This document shows, piece by piece, positions 36,716-45,343 of a stretch of DNA of 64,000 bases. Location: contig CAIMWO010000034.1 of assembly GCA_903845195.1 (NCBI GenBank), positions 1 to 64,000 on the forward strand, given 5' to 3'. A model generated the notes under the pieces. It saw nothing but the letters and a program-made list of their open reading frames with translations, did not search any database and was not told where the DNA came from. Each line of letters starts with the position of its first letter. The first letter of the stretch is position 1. This DNA is from an uncultured Phycisphaerales bacterium. GTDB lineage: Bacteria > Planctomycetota > Phycisphaerae > WQYP01. A program made the translations under genes and the position numbers.

Positions 36716-38077
36716 CTACGTTTTTTCCGGCGGCTGTGGATTCTGTAGAGCGGCTGCACGGATTTTCGCCAGTTTATCCAGATACGCCCTGAACGTCGCC
36801 TCTTTGCCGCGATCGGTGGGGCGGTAGTACTGTTTGTCGACGCCAAGATACTCCTGCGGGACATAGCCTTCCGGATAATCATGGGCATATTTGTATCCGG
36901 CGTGGCCGAGTTGCTGGGCGCCGGAGTAATGCGTATCCCGCAGGTGGCGGGGCACGGGGACCGTGCGATTATTTTCGACGTCGGCCATCGCCTCGCCAAT
37001 GGCGACGGTGGCGGCGTTGCTCTTGGGGCTGCAGGCCATATAAGTGACGGCCTGGGCCAGGGTCAGTTGCGCCTCCGGAAGTCCGACGAAATCGACGACT
37101 TGCACCATCGCGGCGGCGAGGATGAGGGCTGCGGGATCGGCATTGCCGATATCCTCGCTGGCCAGGATCGCGATTCGCCGCGCGATGAATCGGGGATCTT
37201 CCCCGGCATGAATCATGCGGGCGAGCCAGTAAAGGGCGGCGTCCGGATCGCTGCCGCGCATCGATTTAATGAAGGCGCTGGCGGCATCGTAATGCTGATC
37301 TCCGGCGGCATCGTAGACGACGGCTTTCCGCTGGATCGATTCCTGGGCGACTTCGAGGTCGATGACGATGCGGCCGCCCTGGTTAGCTTCCCGTTTGCCG
37401 CCGGAGAGAACCGCGATTTCAAGGGCGGTCAGGGCGCGGCGGGCGTCGCCATCGCTGGTGGTGACCCAGTGTTCGATGGCCTCGGGGCGAAGGTCCAACG
37501 GCAGGTTGCCGTAGCCTCTTTCCTTATCGGATGCGGCCTGCTGGACGATTGAGCGAATGTCGTCCTGGGTGAGGGGCTCAAACTGGAAGATCTGGCTGCG
37601 GCTGACGAGAGCGGAGTTGACGCTGAAGAAGGGATTTTCGGTGGTGGCGCCGACGAGCACGATGAGGCCGAGTTCGACATCGCCGAGGAGGATGTCCTGC
37701 TGGGATTTGTTGAAGCGATGGATTTCGTCGAGGAAGAGAACGGTGCGCTGGGAGGTGTCGCCGAGTCGGGCCTTGGAATCGGCGAGAACCTCGCGGACTT
37801 CTTTGACGCCGACGGCGGCGGCGTTGAGATCGACGAAGTGGCAATTGGTATGGCGGGCGATGAGATGGGCGAGGGTGGTTTTTCCGGTGCCCGGGGGGCC
37901 GTAGAAGATGAGGCTGGTGAGGCGGTCGGCTTCGATCATGCGGCGGAGGAGTTTGCCGGGTCCGAGGATGTGCTGCTGGCCGGTGAATTCGTCGAGGACT
38001 CGCGGGCGCATGCGTGCGGCCAGCGGCATGGAAGCCGCACGACGCTGCTCGCGCATGGGTTCAAAGAGATCGGGCAC
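36716..38077 (-). CDS. rarA: Replication-associated recombination ATPase RarA/MgsA
   Basis: 453 aa from a GTG start. AAA+ ATPase acting at stalled forks: RPRVLDEFTGQQHILGPG, Walker A YGPPGTGKTTLAHLIA, Walker B VLFLDEIHRFNKSQQD, sensor 1 IVLVGATTENPFFSVN, arginine-finger region SRSQIFQFEPL, sensor 2 GDARRALTALE, and the C-terminal MgsA tetramerisation domain (YDAASAFIKSMRGSDPDAALYWLARMIHAGEDPRFIARRI). The N-terminal PDLFEPMR is family-typical and fixes the start at the preceding GTG (38077); the longer frame is not conserved sequence. Downstream genes follow on the same strand. Confidence 0.94.
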   Translation of the reverse strand: MPDLFEPMREQRRAASMPLAARMRPRVLDEFTGQQHILGPGKLLRRMIEADRLTSLIFYGPPGTGKTTLAHLIARHTNCHFVDLNAAAVGVKEVREVLADSKARLGDTSQRTVLFLDEIHRFNKSQQDILLGDVELGLIVLVGATTENPFFSVNSALVSRSQIFQFEPLTQDDIRSIVQQAASDKERGYGNLPLDLRPEAIEHWVTTSDGDARRALTALEIAVLSGGKREANQGGRIVIDLEVAQESIQRKAVVYDAAGDQHYDAASAFIKSMRGSDPDAALYWLARMIHAGEDPRFIARRIAILASEDIGNADPAALILAAAMVQVVDFVGLPEAQLTLAQAVTYMACSPKSNAATVAIGEAMADVENNRTVPVPRHLRDTHYSGAQQLGHAGYKYAHDYPEGYVPQEYLGVDKQYYRPTDRGKEATFRAYLDKLAKIRAAALQNPQPPEKT

Positions 38078-38211
38078 GGGTCTCTCGCATAAACGTAAGA
38101 ACGCAGGGGTCCAGCAATGCTGGAATGATACCACGGGCGGGCAAGTCCATGGACCTGCAAGCCGTTGCACGGCTCCGCTACTTGAATTCTAGGCCGCGGG
38201 CTTTTTCCCAC

Positions 38212-39147
38212 TCACACGATGAATTGTGTTTCCCGGCACCACCGCACGTACTCGCCCATACCGCGGGTGAGGGGGGTCTTGGGGGAGTAGTTGAGGAGTT
38301 TGCGGGCTTTGGCGATGTCGGCGACGTAGCGGGTGACTTCGCCGGTTTGGGAGGGGGCCCAGGTGACGGTGGCGGTTTTGCCGGTGGCCAGTTCAATAAG
38401 CGAGACGAGATCGTGGAGCGTCTGGCCCTGGCCGTAGGCGAGGTTGATGGTCTGGTTGACGACTTTATCGGCAGCCAGGGCGTTGAGGCCGGCGATCACA
38501 CCGGAGATGCAGTCATCGACGTAGGTGAAGTCGAGCATTTTTTCGCGGCCGAAGACGGTGATGGGTTCGCCGCGGGAGATCTTGCGGACGAAGAGGGGGA
38601 TGACGCGTTCCATGCGGTCGAGATCATTGTCGTAGCGGCCGTAGACATTGCTGAACCGGAAGACGAGCGTCTTGAGGCCGTAGCAGCGGGCGTAGGCATA
38701 GAAGAAGGCTTCGCCGGCGATTTTGCTGGCGGAATAGGGGGACTCCGCGACGACGAAATCGGCCATCGATTCGTCAGTGATGTGGCGATGGATGTCTCCG
38801 TAAACTTCGCGGCTGGAGCCAAAGGCGATGGGTTTGTCCAAGGCGCGAGCGAGTTCGAGGGCCCAGAAAGCCATCTGCACATTTTCCAGGGATTTGGCGG
38901 GTTCTTTAACGAGTTGATGCACCTTGGCCCAGGCGGCCAGATGCACCACGATATCCGGTGCGAAATGTGCGATGGCCTTGGGCAGGCCGGACCAGGGGGT
39001 GGTCAGATCGACGATTTCCGTGGGGAACTTTCGCGTCCAGGCGTTGACGCGTTTATCGAGGCCAAGGACCTGGTCACCACGGCCCAGCAAAGCCAAGCCC
39101 AAGTTCGTGCCGATCTGTCCCGAAGAGCCGGTGATAAGAATGTTCAT
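38212..39147 (-). CDS. NAD-dependent epimerase/dehydratase (extended SDR)
   Basis: 311 aa. The N-terminal Rossmann motif ITGSSGQIGTNLG, the SDR Tyr/Lys pair in the YSASKIAGE block, GSSREVYGDIHRH, FSNVYGRYDNDLDRMERVIP and DFTYVDDCISGV. This matches UDP-glucose 4-epimerase/dTDP-glucose dehydratase-like enzymes; the C-terminus ends with the typical LLNYSPKTPLTRGMGEYVRWCRE. The exact sugar nucleotide is unknown. A TACATT box lies 6 nt before the ATG, so it may be leaderless; a divergent gene starts 123 bp away with the same arrangement. Confidence 0.9.
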   Translation of the reverse strand: MNILITGSSGQIGTNLGLALLGRGDQVLGLDKRVNAWTRKFPTEIVDLTTPWSGLPKAIAHFAPDIVVHLAAWAKVHQLVKEPAKSLENVQMAFWALELARALDKPIAFGSSREVYGDIHRHITDESMADFVVAESPYSASKIAGEAFFYAYARCYGLKTLVFRFSNVYGRYDNDLDRMERVIPLFVRKISRGEPITVFGREKMLDFTYVDDCISGVIAGLNALAADKVVNQTINLAYGQGQTLHDLVSLIELATGKTATVTWAPSQTGEVTRYVADIAKARKLLNYSPKTPLTRGMGEYVRWCRETQFIV

Positions 39148-39153
39148 GAGGGA

Positions 39154-39159
39154 AATGTA
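39154..39159 (-). promoter_or_regulatory. -10 box of the epimerase gene, leaderless geometry
   Basis: TACATT on the minus strand, 6 nt before the ATG, in a 122-bp divergent intergenic region. Confidence 0.45.
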
Positions 39160-39257
39160 CGCTGCCAGGGAGCAAGAAGCCAGTTCCCGGCGGTTGGCAG
39201 CGGATAGCCTGAAGTAACAACCAGCGGTCGATGACTGACAAGTCGCCCCGCTACCTC

Positions 39258-39263
39258 TACAAT
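39258..39263 (+). promoter_or_regulatory. -10 box of the RDD gene, leaderless geometry
   Basis: TACAAT 6 nt before the ATG at 39270, with no Shine-Dalgarno. The matching divergent box is at 39154. Confidence 0.5.
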
Positions 39264-39269
39264 ACCCTT

Positions 39270-41168
39270 ATGGCGAAATTCAGACAGACGGTTATTTCAG
39301 CAATCATGTTTCTGGGACTGATCGGGCCCTTTGCAGTCGCGTGGCTGCTGTCGATGCATGCGCACCGATCGGCATCGGCTGCGGCACCGGTGCAGTATGT
39401 CGCTGCGCCATCGGTGACGATTCAGCCGACCCCATTGCGACCGGCACGTCACGCTGCGTCGCCAGTGTGGCTGGGCGGGGACGGGAAGACGCTGTGGCTG
39501 GTTCGGCCGGTGGTATTGGACGGAAAAGATGCGTCGAAAGAACCGACGTTCGAGCTGATCCAGAGGTCGAGCAATTCGACGCAATGGATATCGATGCGGC
39601 TCGATACCTTGAGATATTTTGAGGGGGTGCCGCGGGGATTGGCGGTGGTAGGTCCGCCGGCGGGGAGCAGCGTGCGGGCGTCGGCGTATGTGGCATTTCC
39701 TGGCGGTGCGTTCATGGGCTATGCCCAGGGCGACAAACAGCCGATACCGTCGATTCCTTACAACAACAATATGCTGGCGGTGCATGGTTCATCACGAGGC
39801 ATCTATGCGGTGACCTATGGGGCGGATCATGCGGCGACGGATGGGCGGGCCGCGCTGCGTCTGCCGGTAGGCAGTGAAATGTTGCCGGGTTTTAGTTCAA
39901 CACCTGCGACCGCGTCTGCGCCGGCATCTGCGACAACGCAAGCCGCGGTCAGTGCTGCGGAGACGAAGCCTTCTGAAGAGAGCAGGACGGTCAATGCCTG
40001 GTGGTTTTATTCCGGCCGCTGGGAGCAATTGCCGACGTTTGGCCCGCCGACAGAAGGGGTTTCTCCTTCGCCGCAGTGTGCGGTCGGGACAGTGTATCAG
40101 TCCGGCAGAATGATCGTGATGTGGGTCGATCCCATGCAACCGGGGAAGCTGGTGGTTCGTTCGCTCAAACTCAAACAAAAAACCGAGGGGTGGTCGAAGC
40201 CTGTGGTTTCGGAATTGCCGCGACCGCTGACGTTCCCGACCCGGCTGTTTGCGGTGCTGCTGGATGATGTGGTTTATGTTCTTTGGCCGGCGGCTAACAA
40301 CGAGATGGTGGACCTCCAGGGCGGGCTTCTGATCACGAACAGCCAGTGGGCAACGGATCTGACGCTGCCGGCGAAAAATATGCTGCCCGCGATGTCGCTG
40401 GGAGAAACTTCCCGGGACATCAGACCGTCGATGGATATTGGCGTCGGGCCGATCGAAAATTCCCTGGCGGTGGTCGTCAGCACGCAGAACGAACAGCTGA
40501 ACGCGATGGTGTTCGACAACCGCGGCCACCAGATTTCCGGCCCTGCAGCCGTCGAGCCCGCGACGCCGCACCGCGATGCCCTGCTGCTGCAGAACATCGT
40601 GATTATCGTGCTGGTGATGCTGCTGGCGTTGTCGCTCTGGCAGTGGCGCAAGCGTCCGCATCCGCCGGTAGTGCCGGCGGGAATGCGCGTGGCGCGACTC
40701 TACCAACGTCTGATCGGGTTTGTCATTGACCTGGGCATTCCCCTTTTGATCGTCAGCATCGTCTTTGGTCTCAATGACATGGAAAGCTTTAAACGCGTGT
40801 TTAGCGCCTGGATTGTGGGATTCACCAGTCCTGAGGCGTTCACAAATGCTCCGGAAATTCTCTTCATCGTTGGCGGGTACCTGCTGCACGTGATTGTCGG
40901 TGAGATGTTTTTTGGCCGCTCGATCGGCAAGGCGTTGGTCGGGATCCAGGTGATCATGATCGATGGCAAGCCGCCGACGGTGCTGTCGGTGCTGCTGCGG
41001 AACATTGTCCGCATTCCGGAAATGCTTTTCGGAGTGTTAATGGTTTACATGTTCATTTCGGATTACCGGCAGCGGCTCGGTGATTTATTGGCCCGCACGA
41101 TTGTCGTTACGCCGCGTGGCCCCAATGATGAGGCTGATGAAGAACCGCGCGAGCGCAGAGATTCGTGA
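39270..41168 (+). CDS. RDD-family membrane protein with large external domain
   Basis: 632 aa. An N-terminal membrane segment (TVISAIMFLGLIGPFAVAWLLSM), a large extracytoplasmic-like domain (about 30-440) of no recognised family with beta-propeller-like repeats of WLGGDGKTLWLVRPV type, a helix (IVIIVLVMLLALSLW), and a C-terminal RDD domain: RVARLYQRLIGFVIDLGIPLLIV, FFGRSIGKALVGIQVIMIDGK, SDYRQRLGDLLARTIVV. RDD proteins are small membrane modules of mostly unknown function, some linked to ion exchange. The trmL start overlaps its stop codon (GTGA). Confidence 0.82.
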   Translation: MAKFRQTVISAIMFLGLIGPFAVAWLLSMHAHRSASAAAPVQYVAAPSVTIQPTPLRPARHAASPVWLGGDGKTLWLVRPVVLDGKDASKEPTFELIQRSSNSTQWISMRLDTLRYFEGVPRGLAVVGPPAGSSVRASAYVAFPGGAFMGYAQGDKQPIPSIPYNNNMLAVHGSSRGIYAVTYGADHAATDGRAALRLPVGSEMLPGFSSTPATASAPASATTQAAVSAAETKPSEESRTVNAWWFYSGRWEQLPTFGPPTEGVSPSPQCAVGTVYQSGRMIVMWVDPMQPGKLVVRSLKLKQKTEGWSKPVVSELPRPLTFPTRLFAVLLDDVVYVLWPAANNEMVDLQGGLLITNSQWATDLTLPAKNMLPAMSLGETSRDIRPSMDIGVGPIENSLAVVVSTQNEQLNAMVFDNRGHQISGPAAVEPATPHRDALLLQNIVIIVLVMLLALSLWQWRKRPHPPVVPAGMRVARLYQRLIGFVIDLGIPLLIVSIVFGLNDMESFKRVFSAWIVGFTSPEAFTNAPEILFIVGGYLLHVIVGEMFFGRSIGKALVGIQVIMIDGKPPTVLSVLLRNIVRIPEMLFGVLMVYMFISDYRQRLGDLLARTIVVTPRGPNDEADEEPRERRDS

Positions 41169-41647
41169 TCGCAGAGATGCTTCCGACGCACAAACTCAAG
41201 ATCGTTCTGGTTGAGCCGGAGATTCCGCAGAATACCGGCAACATCGCACGGCTGTGCGCGGCGACGGGGGCACAGCTTCACCTGGTGCGGCCGATGGGGT
41301 TCTTTCTTTCGGATAAACATTTCAAGAGGGCGGGCATGGATTACGTGAAGGACGTGCAGATCATCGTGCATGATGATCTGCCGGGACTGATGCTGGCGGT
41401 CCGCGGCGATCCAATCGTGCTGACTTCTGGGCTGGGGGGCAAGCCCTATTGGTCGCATCGCTTTGCCCCTGAGACGTGGATATTTTTCGGCAAGGAATCG
41501 GCGGGGTTGCCGCGTGATCTTTTGGCGGCATATCCACATGCGGTTTTGCAGATTCCGATGCGCGATGAGACACGCGGTTTGAACGTTTCGACTTCCGCGG
41601 GGATTGTGCTGTATGAGGCGCTGCGGCAGATTTCGCCGGGCGCGTGA
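41165..41647 (+). CDS. trmL: tRNA (cytidine(34)-2'-O)-methyltransferase
   Basis: 160 aa SPOUT methyltransferase of the TrmL/YibK type, which methylates the wobble ribose of certain leucine tRNAs. Signature blocks are VLVEPEIPQNTGNIARLCAATG, LHLVRPMGF, LSDKHFKRAGMDY, WIFFGKESAGLPRDLL and IPMRDETRGLNVSTSAGIVLYEALRQ, the knot-forming SAM site. The GTG start overlaps the RDD stop codon (GTGA), implying co-translation; an ATG at 41177 is an alternative. Confidence 0.93.
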   Translation: MIAEMLPTHKLKIVLVEPEIPQNTGNIARLCAATGAQLHLVRPMGFFLSDKHFKRAGMDYVKDVQIIVHDDLPGLMLAVRGDPIVLTSGLGGKPYWSHRFAPETWIFFGKESAGLPRDLLAAYPHAVLQIPMRDETRGLNVSTSAGIVLYEALRQISPGA

Positions 41648-41675
41648 CGGCGTGCGATTCCATACGGGGGGTGGC

Positions 41676-42134
41676 TTACATCAAGCCGAGCGTTAGCCGG
41701 GCTTCTTCGCTGAGGCGATCGCGATTCCAGGGCGGGTCCCAGACGAGTTCGACATCAACCTTGGGGATTTCGGGTAGCGATTCGATTTTGCGTTTGACCT
41801 CAGCGACGATGGATCCAGCGACGGGGCAACCGGGCGCGGTGAGCGTCATCTCGACTTTGACGGCATTGGTGGGTTCGATGATGAGTTTATAAATCAGGCC
41901 GAGGTCGTAAATATTCAGCGGAATTTCGGGGTCGAAGATCGTTTTCAGGGCGGCGATGATTTTTTCTTCCAGAAGCTTCTGATCGGCGGCTATGGCGCCT
42001 TGCGTGACCACGGGTTTGGCGGGGGCGTGCCCGAGGGAGAGGATGTCGCCGATCTTCTCACGCAGGATTTTCGCGGCGTGGTCTTCCCCCTCCGTTGCCT
42101 GGCCCAGAGAGAACTTCTTTACATCATCGTTCAT
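41676..42134 (-). CDS. sufT: SufT / MIP18 (DUF59) Fe-S assembly factor
   Basis: 152 aa. A DUF59 domain occupies about residues 55-152: IIAALKTIFDPEIPLNIYDLGLIYKL, VEMTLTAPGCPVAGSIVAEV (conserved Cys) and VELVWDPPWNRDRLSEEARLTLGL. Family members help mature Fe-S proteins and often end SUF operons. Its ATG overlaps the sufSE stop codon by 4 nt (ATGA). The N-terminal 50 residues are a less conserved extension. Confidence 0.9.
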   Translation of the reverse strand: MNDDVKKFSLGQATEGEDHAAKILREKIGDILSLGHAPAKPVVTQGAIAADQKLLEEKIIAALKTIFDPEIPLNIYDLGLIYKLIIEPTNAVKVEMTLTAPGCPVAGSIVAEVKRKIESLPEIPKVDVELVWDPPWNRDRLSEEARLTLGLM

Positions 42135-43906
42135 TTTTGTTGACCTGAAACGGGATGTTCATCACCGAGTTGCTGCGCCAGGGAGCGGATCTTCTTCACC
42201 ATGCCCTGCAAACCGTTTCGCCGCTGCGATGTGATGAACTGGTCGAGGCCGATGCGCTGAAAGAATCCTTCGATGTCGTAATCGAGAATGTCTTTGGCCC
42301 GCTGTCCGGAATAGATGCGCTGGAGGATCGCGATCAATCCGCGTACGATTTCGGCGTCGGCATCGGCGACGAATTCGAGTCTGTCCGGATGCGCGGGCGT
42401 CTTTCTGCCAATGAGATAGACCTGGCTCATGCAGCCCGGCACGCGCGTCGTTACCTGCTGGAGCAGGGCGAACAGGTGCGGTAATTTCGCTGCAAGATCC
42501 ATTACGTATTCGTTCTTGGCGTCGCGTTCAGCAAGAAATTCAAAGTCTTCGGCCAGTTTGTCGGCGGCGGAGCTCACGCTGTTTGCGGACGGCTTGGGAT
42601 ATTCGATCGCCGCCTGATTATCGACGGCGTGTTCGGCGGGCTGCCGGGCGTTGCGGGCTTCTGCGACGATGTGCTGCAATGCGTCGACGAGGCGATCAAC
42701 TTCTGTATGAGTGTTGTAGAAGGCGAGTGATGCACGCGCGGTGGAGGCGACGTTGAACCGTTCCATCACCGGCATACAGCAGTGGTGTCCGGTGCGGACC
42801 GCGATCCCCTGATGATCAAGTTTGGCGCCGATATCGAGCGTTGCCACGGCTGGATTTTCCAATACGAAGGAGATGACGCTGGCTTTGCTGGTAGCGGTGC
42901 CGATGATCCGCAGGCCGGGCACCTCAAGGATGCGCCGCGTGGCATACGCCAGCAGTTCGTGCTCATAAGCGGCAGTGGTATGCAGATCGAGAGTGGTCAG
43001 GTAATCGATGGCTGCGCCGAGGCCTACGACGCCTTCGATATTCGGCGTGCCGGCTTCAAATTTGTTGGGCAGTTCGGCGTACTCGGTTTTTTCGAAGCGG
43101 ACGGTGGCGATCATGTCGCCGCCGCCCTGGTAGGGGGGCATGGCTTCAAGCAGCGCTCGCTTGCCATAGAGGATGCCGATGCCGGTCGGCGCCATCATTT
43201 TGTGACCGCTGAAGGCGTAGAAATCGGCATCGAGTGCGCGAACATCAGTGACGCCGTGCGCCACCCACTGCGCGCCGTCGATCATCACAAGAGCGCCGGC
43301 CGCGTGCGCCAGGCGGATGATATCGCCGATTGGATTGATCGTGCCGAGCGAATTGCTGACGTGATTTACCGAAACGAATTTGACGCGGCCGGAATTCAGC
43401 AGCTTGGAGTATTCGGCCATCACGATTTCGCCGGCATCGTTGATCGGAATCACGCGTAGGATCGCGCCGGTCGCCTGACAGGCCATCTGCCACGGTACGA
43501 TGTTCGAGTGATGCTCCAGGTGGCTGATGACCACTTCGTCGCCGGGCTTGAGATTGGCGCGTCCCCAGCTGTTGGAAACCAGATTGATGGAATCGGTCGT
43601 GCCGCGGGTGTAAAGGATTTCGCTGGTTTCGGCAGCATTGATGAATTTGCGGACCTTCTCACGAGTTCCTTCGTAGAGGGCGGTGGCCCGCTGGCTCAGC
43701 TCATGCACGGCGCGGTGTACGTTGGCATTTTCTGATTCGTAATATTTGGCGATGGCGTCGATGACTTGGCGGGGTTTCTGGGTTGTCGCGGCGTTGTCAA
43801 AATAGACCAGCGGCTTGCCGTGAACGATTTCCCGAAGGATTGGAAAATCGGCCCGCACCTTTTCCACATTCAGTTTCGATGAGGTTTTTTCAGCGATCGC
43901 CGTCAT
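42131..43906 (-). CDS. sufS: SufS-SufE fusion: cysteine desulfurase with its sulfur acceptor
   Basis: 591 aa. Residues about 13-412 are a group II cysteine desulfurase: YFDNAATTQKP, HRAVHELSQRAT, PLP lysine Lys236 in FSGHKMMAPTGIG, catalytic Cys376 in RTGHHCCMPVMERF. A linker (413-450) leads to a complete SufE domain (451-591) with its sulfur-accepting Cys492 in VPGCMSQVYLIG and a typical QRRNGLQGMVKKI end. SufS and SufE are normally separate proteins. Fusion would place donor and acceptor in one chain. A TAGAAT box lies 6 nt before the ATG, so an internal leaderless promoter may give expression independent of sufBCD. Confidence 0.95.
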   Translation of the reverse strand: MTAIAEKTSSKLNVEKVRADFPILREIVHGKPLVYFDNAATTQKPRQVIDAIAKYYESENANVHRAVHELSQRATALYEGTREKVRKFINAAETSEILYTRGTTDSINLVSNSWGRANLKPGDEVVISHLEHHSNIVPWQMACQATGAILRVIPINDAGEIVMAEYSKLLNSGRVKFVSVNHVSNSLGTINPIGDIIRLAHAAGALVMIDGAQWVAHGVTDVRALDADFYAFSGHKMMAPTGIGILYGKRALLEAMPPYQGGGDMIATVRFEKTEYAELPNKFEAGTPNIEGVVGLGAAIDYLTTLDLHTTAAYEHELLAYATRRILEVPGLRIIGTATSKASVISFVLENPAVATLDIGAKLDHQGIAVRTGHHCCMPVMERFNVASTARASLAFYNTHTEVDRLVDALQHIVAEARNARQPAEHAVDNQAAIEYPKPSANSVSSAADKLAEDFEFLAERDAKNEYVMDLAAKLPHLFALLQQVTTRVPGCMSQVYLIGRKTPAHPDRLEFVADADAEIVRGLIAILQRIYSGQRAKDILDYDIEGFFQRIGLDQFITSQRRNGLQGMVKKIRSLAQQLGDEHPVSGQQK

Positions 43907-43912
43907 GATTAC

Positions 43913-43918
43913 ATTCTA
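43913..43918 (-). promoter_or_regulatory. Possible internal -10 box before sufSE
   Basis: TAGAAT on the minus strand, 6 nt before the sufSE ATG and within the 47-nt gap after sufD. Confidence 0.45.
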
Positions 43919-43953
43919 TCCACATTGGCGGAACTCATGTACCCGCGGGATCA

Positions 43954-45312
43954 TTACTGCATCGCCACATCGTGCCGGGCCTGGTCGGTGATCCGCAAAT
44001 CCTGCGGCAAACCGTGCTGGGCGGTCATGAAGTCTTCGATGCGGACGCGAACCGGGGCGACCTTGATGCGGCGGGTGATGTCGGCGGCAAAGGCGTAGGT
44101 CATGAGGTGCCGGGCCTGGGCGACGCTGAGGCCGCGGCTGATGAGGTAGAAGACGGCGTTGGGATCGACGGGGCCGATGGTGGAGCCGTGCGTGCATTTC
44201 ACGTCGTCGGCGTAGATTTCAAGTGCGGGCTGGCTGTTCATTGTGGCTTCGTTGGTGAGCAGGAGCGACTTGGTGGTCTGCTTGGCATCGGTTTTCTGGG
44301 CGTCTTTTTGCACGTAGATTTTGCCGTTGAAGACTGCCGAGGATTTGTCCGCCAGCACATGCTTGTAGAGTTCGTGGCTGGGGCAATTGGCCTTTTCGTG
44401 CTGCAGAAAGGTATGGTTGTCGATGTGCTGCTCGTCCTTGGCGAGAACGAGGCCATTGAGCGTGGCTTCGGCGAATTCGCCACCCATGAAGACGGCCAGG
44501 TCATTCCGCGTGAGCTTGCTGCCGATGCTGGTGGAGTGGCTCACGAAGGCTGCGCGTTCGCTCAACACCACTTGCATTAGTGCGGTGTGATACGCCATGT
44601 TGCCTTCCTGCTGGAGTTTGTTGTGATCGATCCGTGCGCTTCGTTCCGCGATGATTTCCGTGACGGCATTGGTGTAATACACGCTGCCATCGGTGCCGGC
44701 ATAGGTTTCGACGATCGACGATTCACTGTTTTCTTCCGCCACGACCAGCACGCGCGGCTGGCTCACCGCGGCCTCGGTGCCGGGAATCGTCAGAAAAAGC
44801 AGATGGATCGGCTTCTCGGTGATAGCCCCCTTGGCGATGTGCACCAGCGCGCCTTCATGAACAAATCCGGTGTTGAGCGCGGCAAACGGATGCTGTTCGA
44901 TCCGGGCATGCTTGCCCAGGTGCTTCTCGAGCAAGACGTTCTCGGTTTCAAACGCTTTTTCGAGTGAAAGAACCTTGATGCCTTTCGCCAATGCGCTGGT
45001 CGTCGAAAGATGCGGGTCAAAATGGCCATTGATGAACACGAGCTCTGCCGCGGCGGTATCGCCGAAGCTGTACTGTTTGGCCAGTTGCAGCACGGCCTTG
45101 CCGGTTGCAGTTGGCGCGGGGACGAAATGCGTCTGTGCGATGGCCGAAACATTGGTATCGCGCCACTGTTCCATTTTGGCGGTCGGAAAACCGGCTTCGC
45201 AGAAAGCAGTCATGCCGCGCTGGCGCAGCTCATTCACCCATGCTGCGCGATGGCCATCCACCTTTTCGAAGCTGGTGACAAAACTATTGGTGGGTTCAAG
45301 CACAGTCGTCAT
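43954..45312 (-). CDS. sufD: Fe-S cluster assembly protein SufD
   Basis: 452 aa. Scaffold subunit of SufBC2D. Recognised by LVFINGHFDPHLS, the beta-helix region (VLVVAEENSESSIVETYAGTDG, YTNAVTEIIAERSARIDHNKLQQEG), and the C-terminal core DVKCTHGSTIGPVDPNAVFYLISRGLSVAQARHLMTYAFAADI, with the conserved His/Cys region (KCTHG) at the SufB interface. GGGAG lies about 9 nt before the ATG. It sits between sufC and sufSE in the minus-strand operon. Confidence 0.95.
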   Translation of the reverse strand: MTTVLEPTNSFVTSFEKVDGHRAAWVNELRQRGMTAFCEAGFPTAKMEQWRDTNVSAIAQTHFVPAPTATGKAVLQLAKQYSFGDTAAAELVFINGHFDPHLSTTSALAKGIKVLSLEKAFETENVLLEKHLGKHARIEQHPFAALNTGFVHEGALVHIAKGAITEKPIHLLFLTIPGTEAAVSQPRVLVVAEENSESSIVETYAGTDGSVYYTNAVTEIIAERSARIDHNKLQQEGNMAYHTALMQVVLSERAAFVSHSTSIGSKLTRNDLAVFMGGEFAEATLNGLVLAKDEQHIDNHTFLQHEKANCPSHELYKHVLADKSSAVFNGKIYVQKDAQKTDAKQTTKSLLLTNEATMNSQPALEIYADDVKCTHGSTIGPVDPNAVFYLISRGLSVAQARHLMTYAFAADITRRIKVAPVRVRIEDFMTAQHGLPQDLRITDQARHDVAMQ

Positions 45313-45343
45313 TCCTATCGGCTCCCGAAGAAGCACGGCCTAT

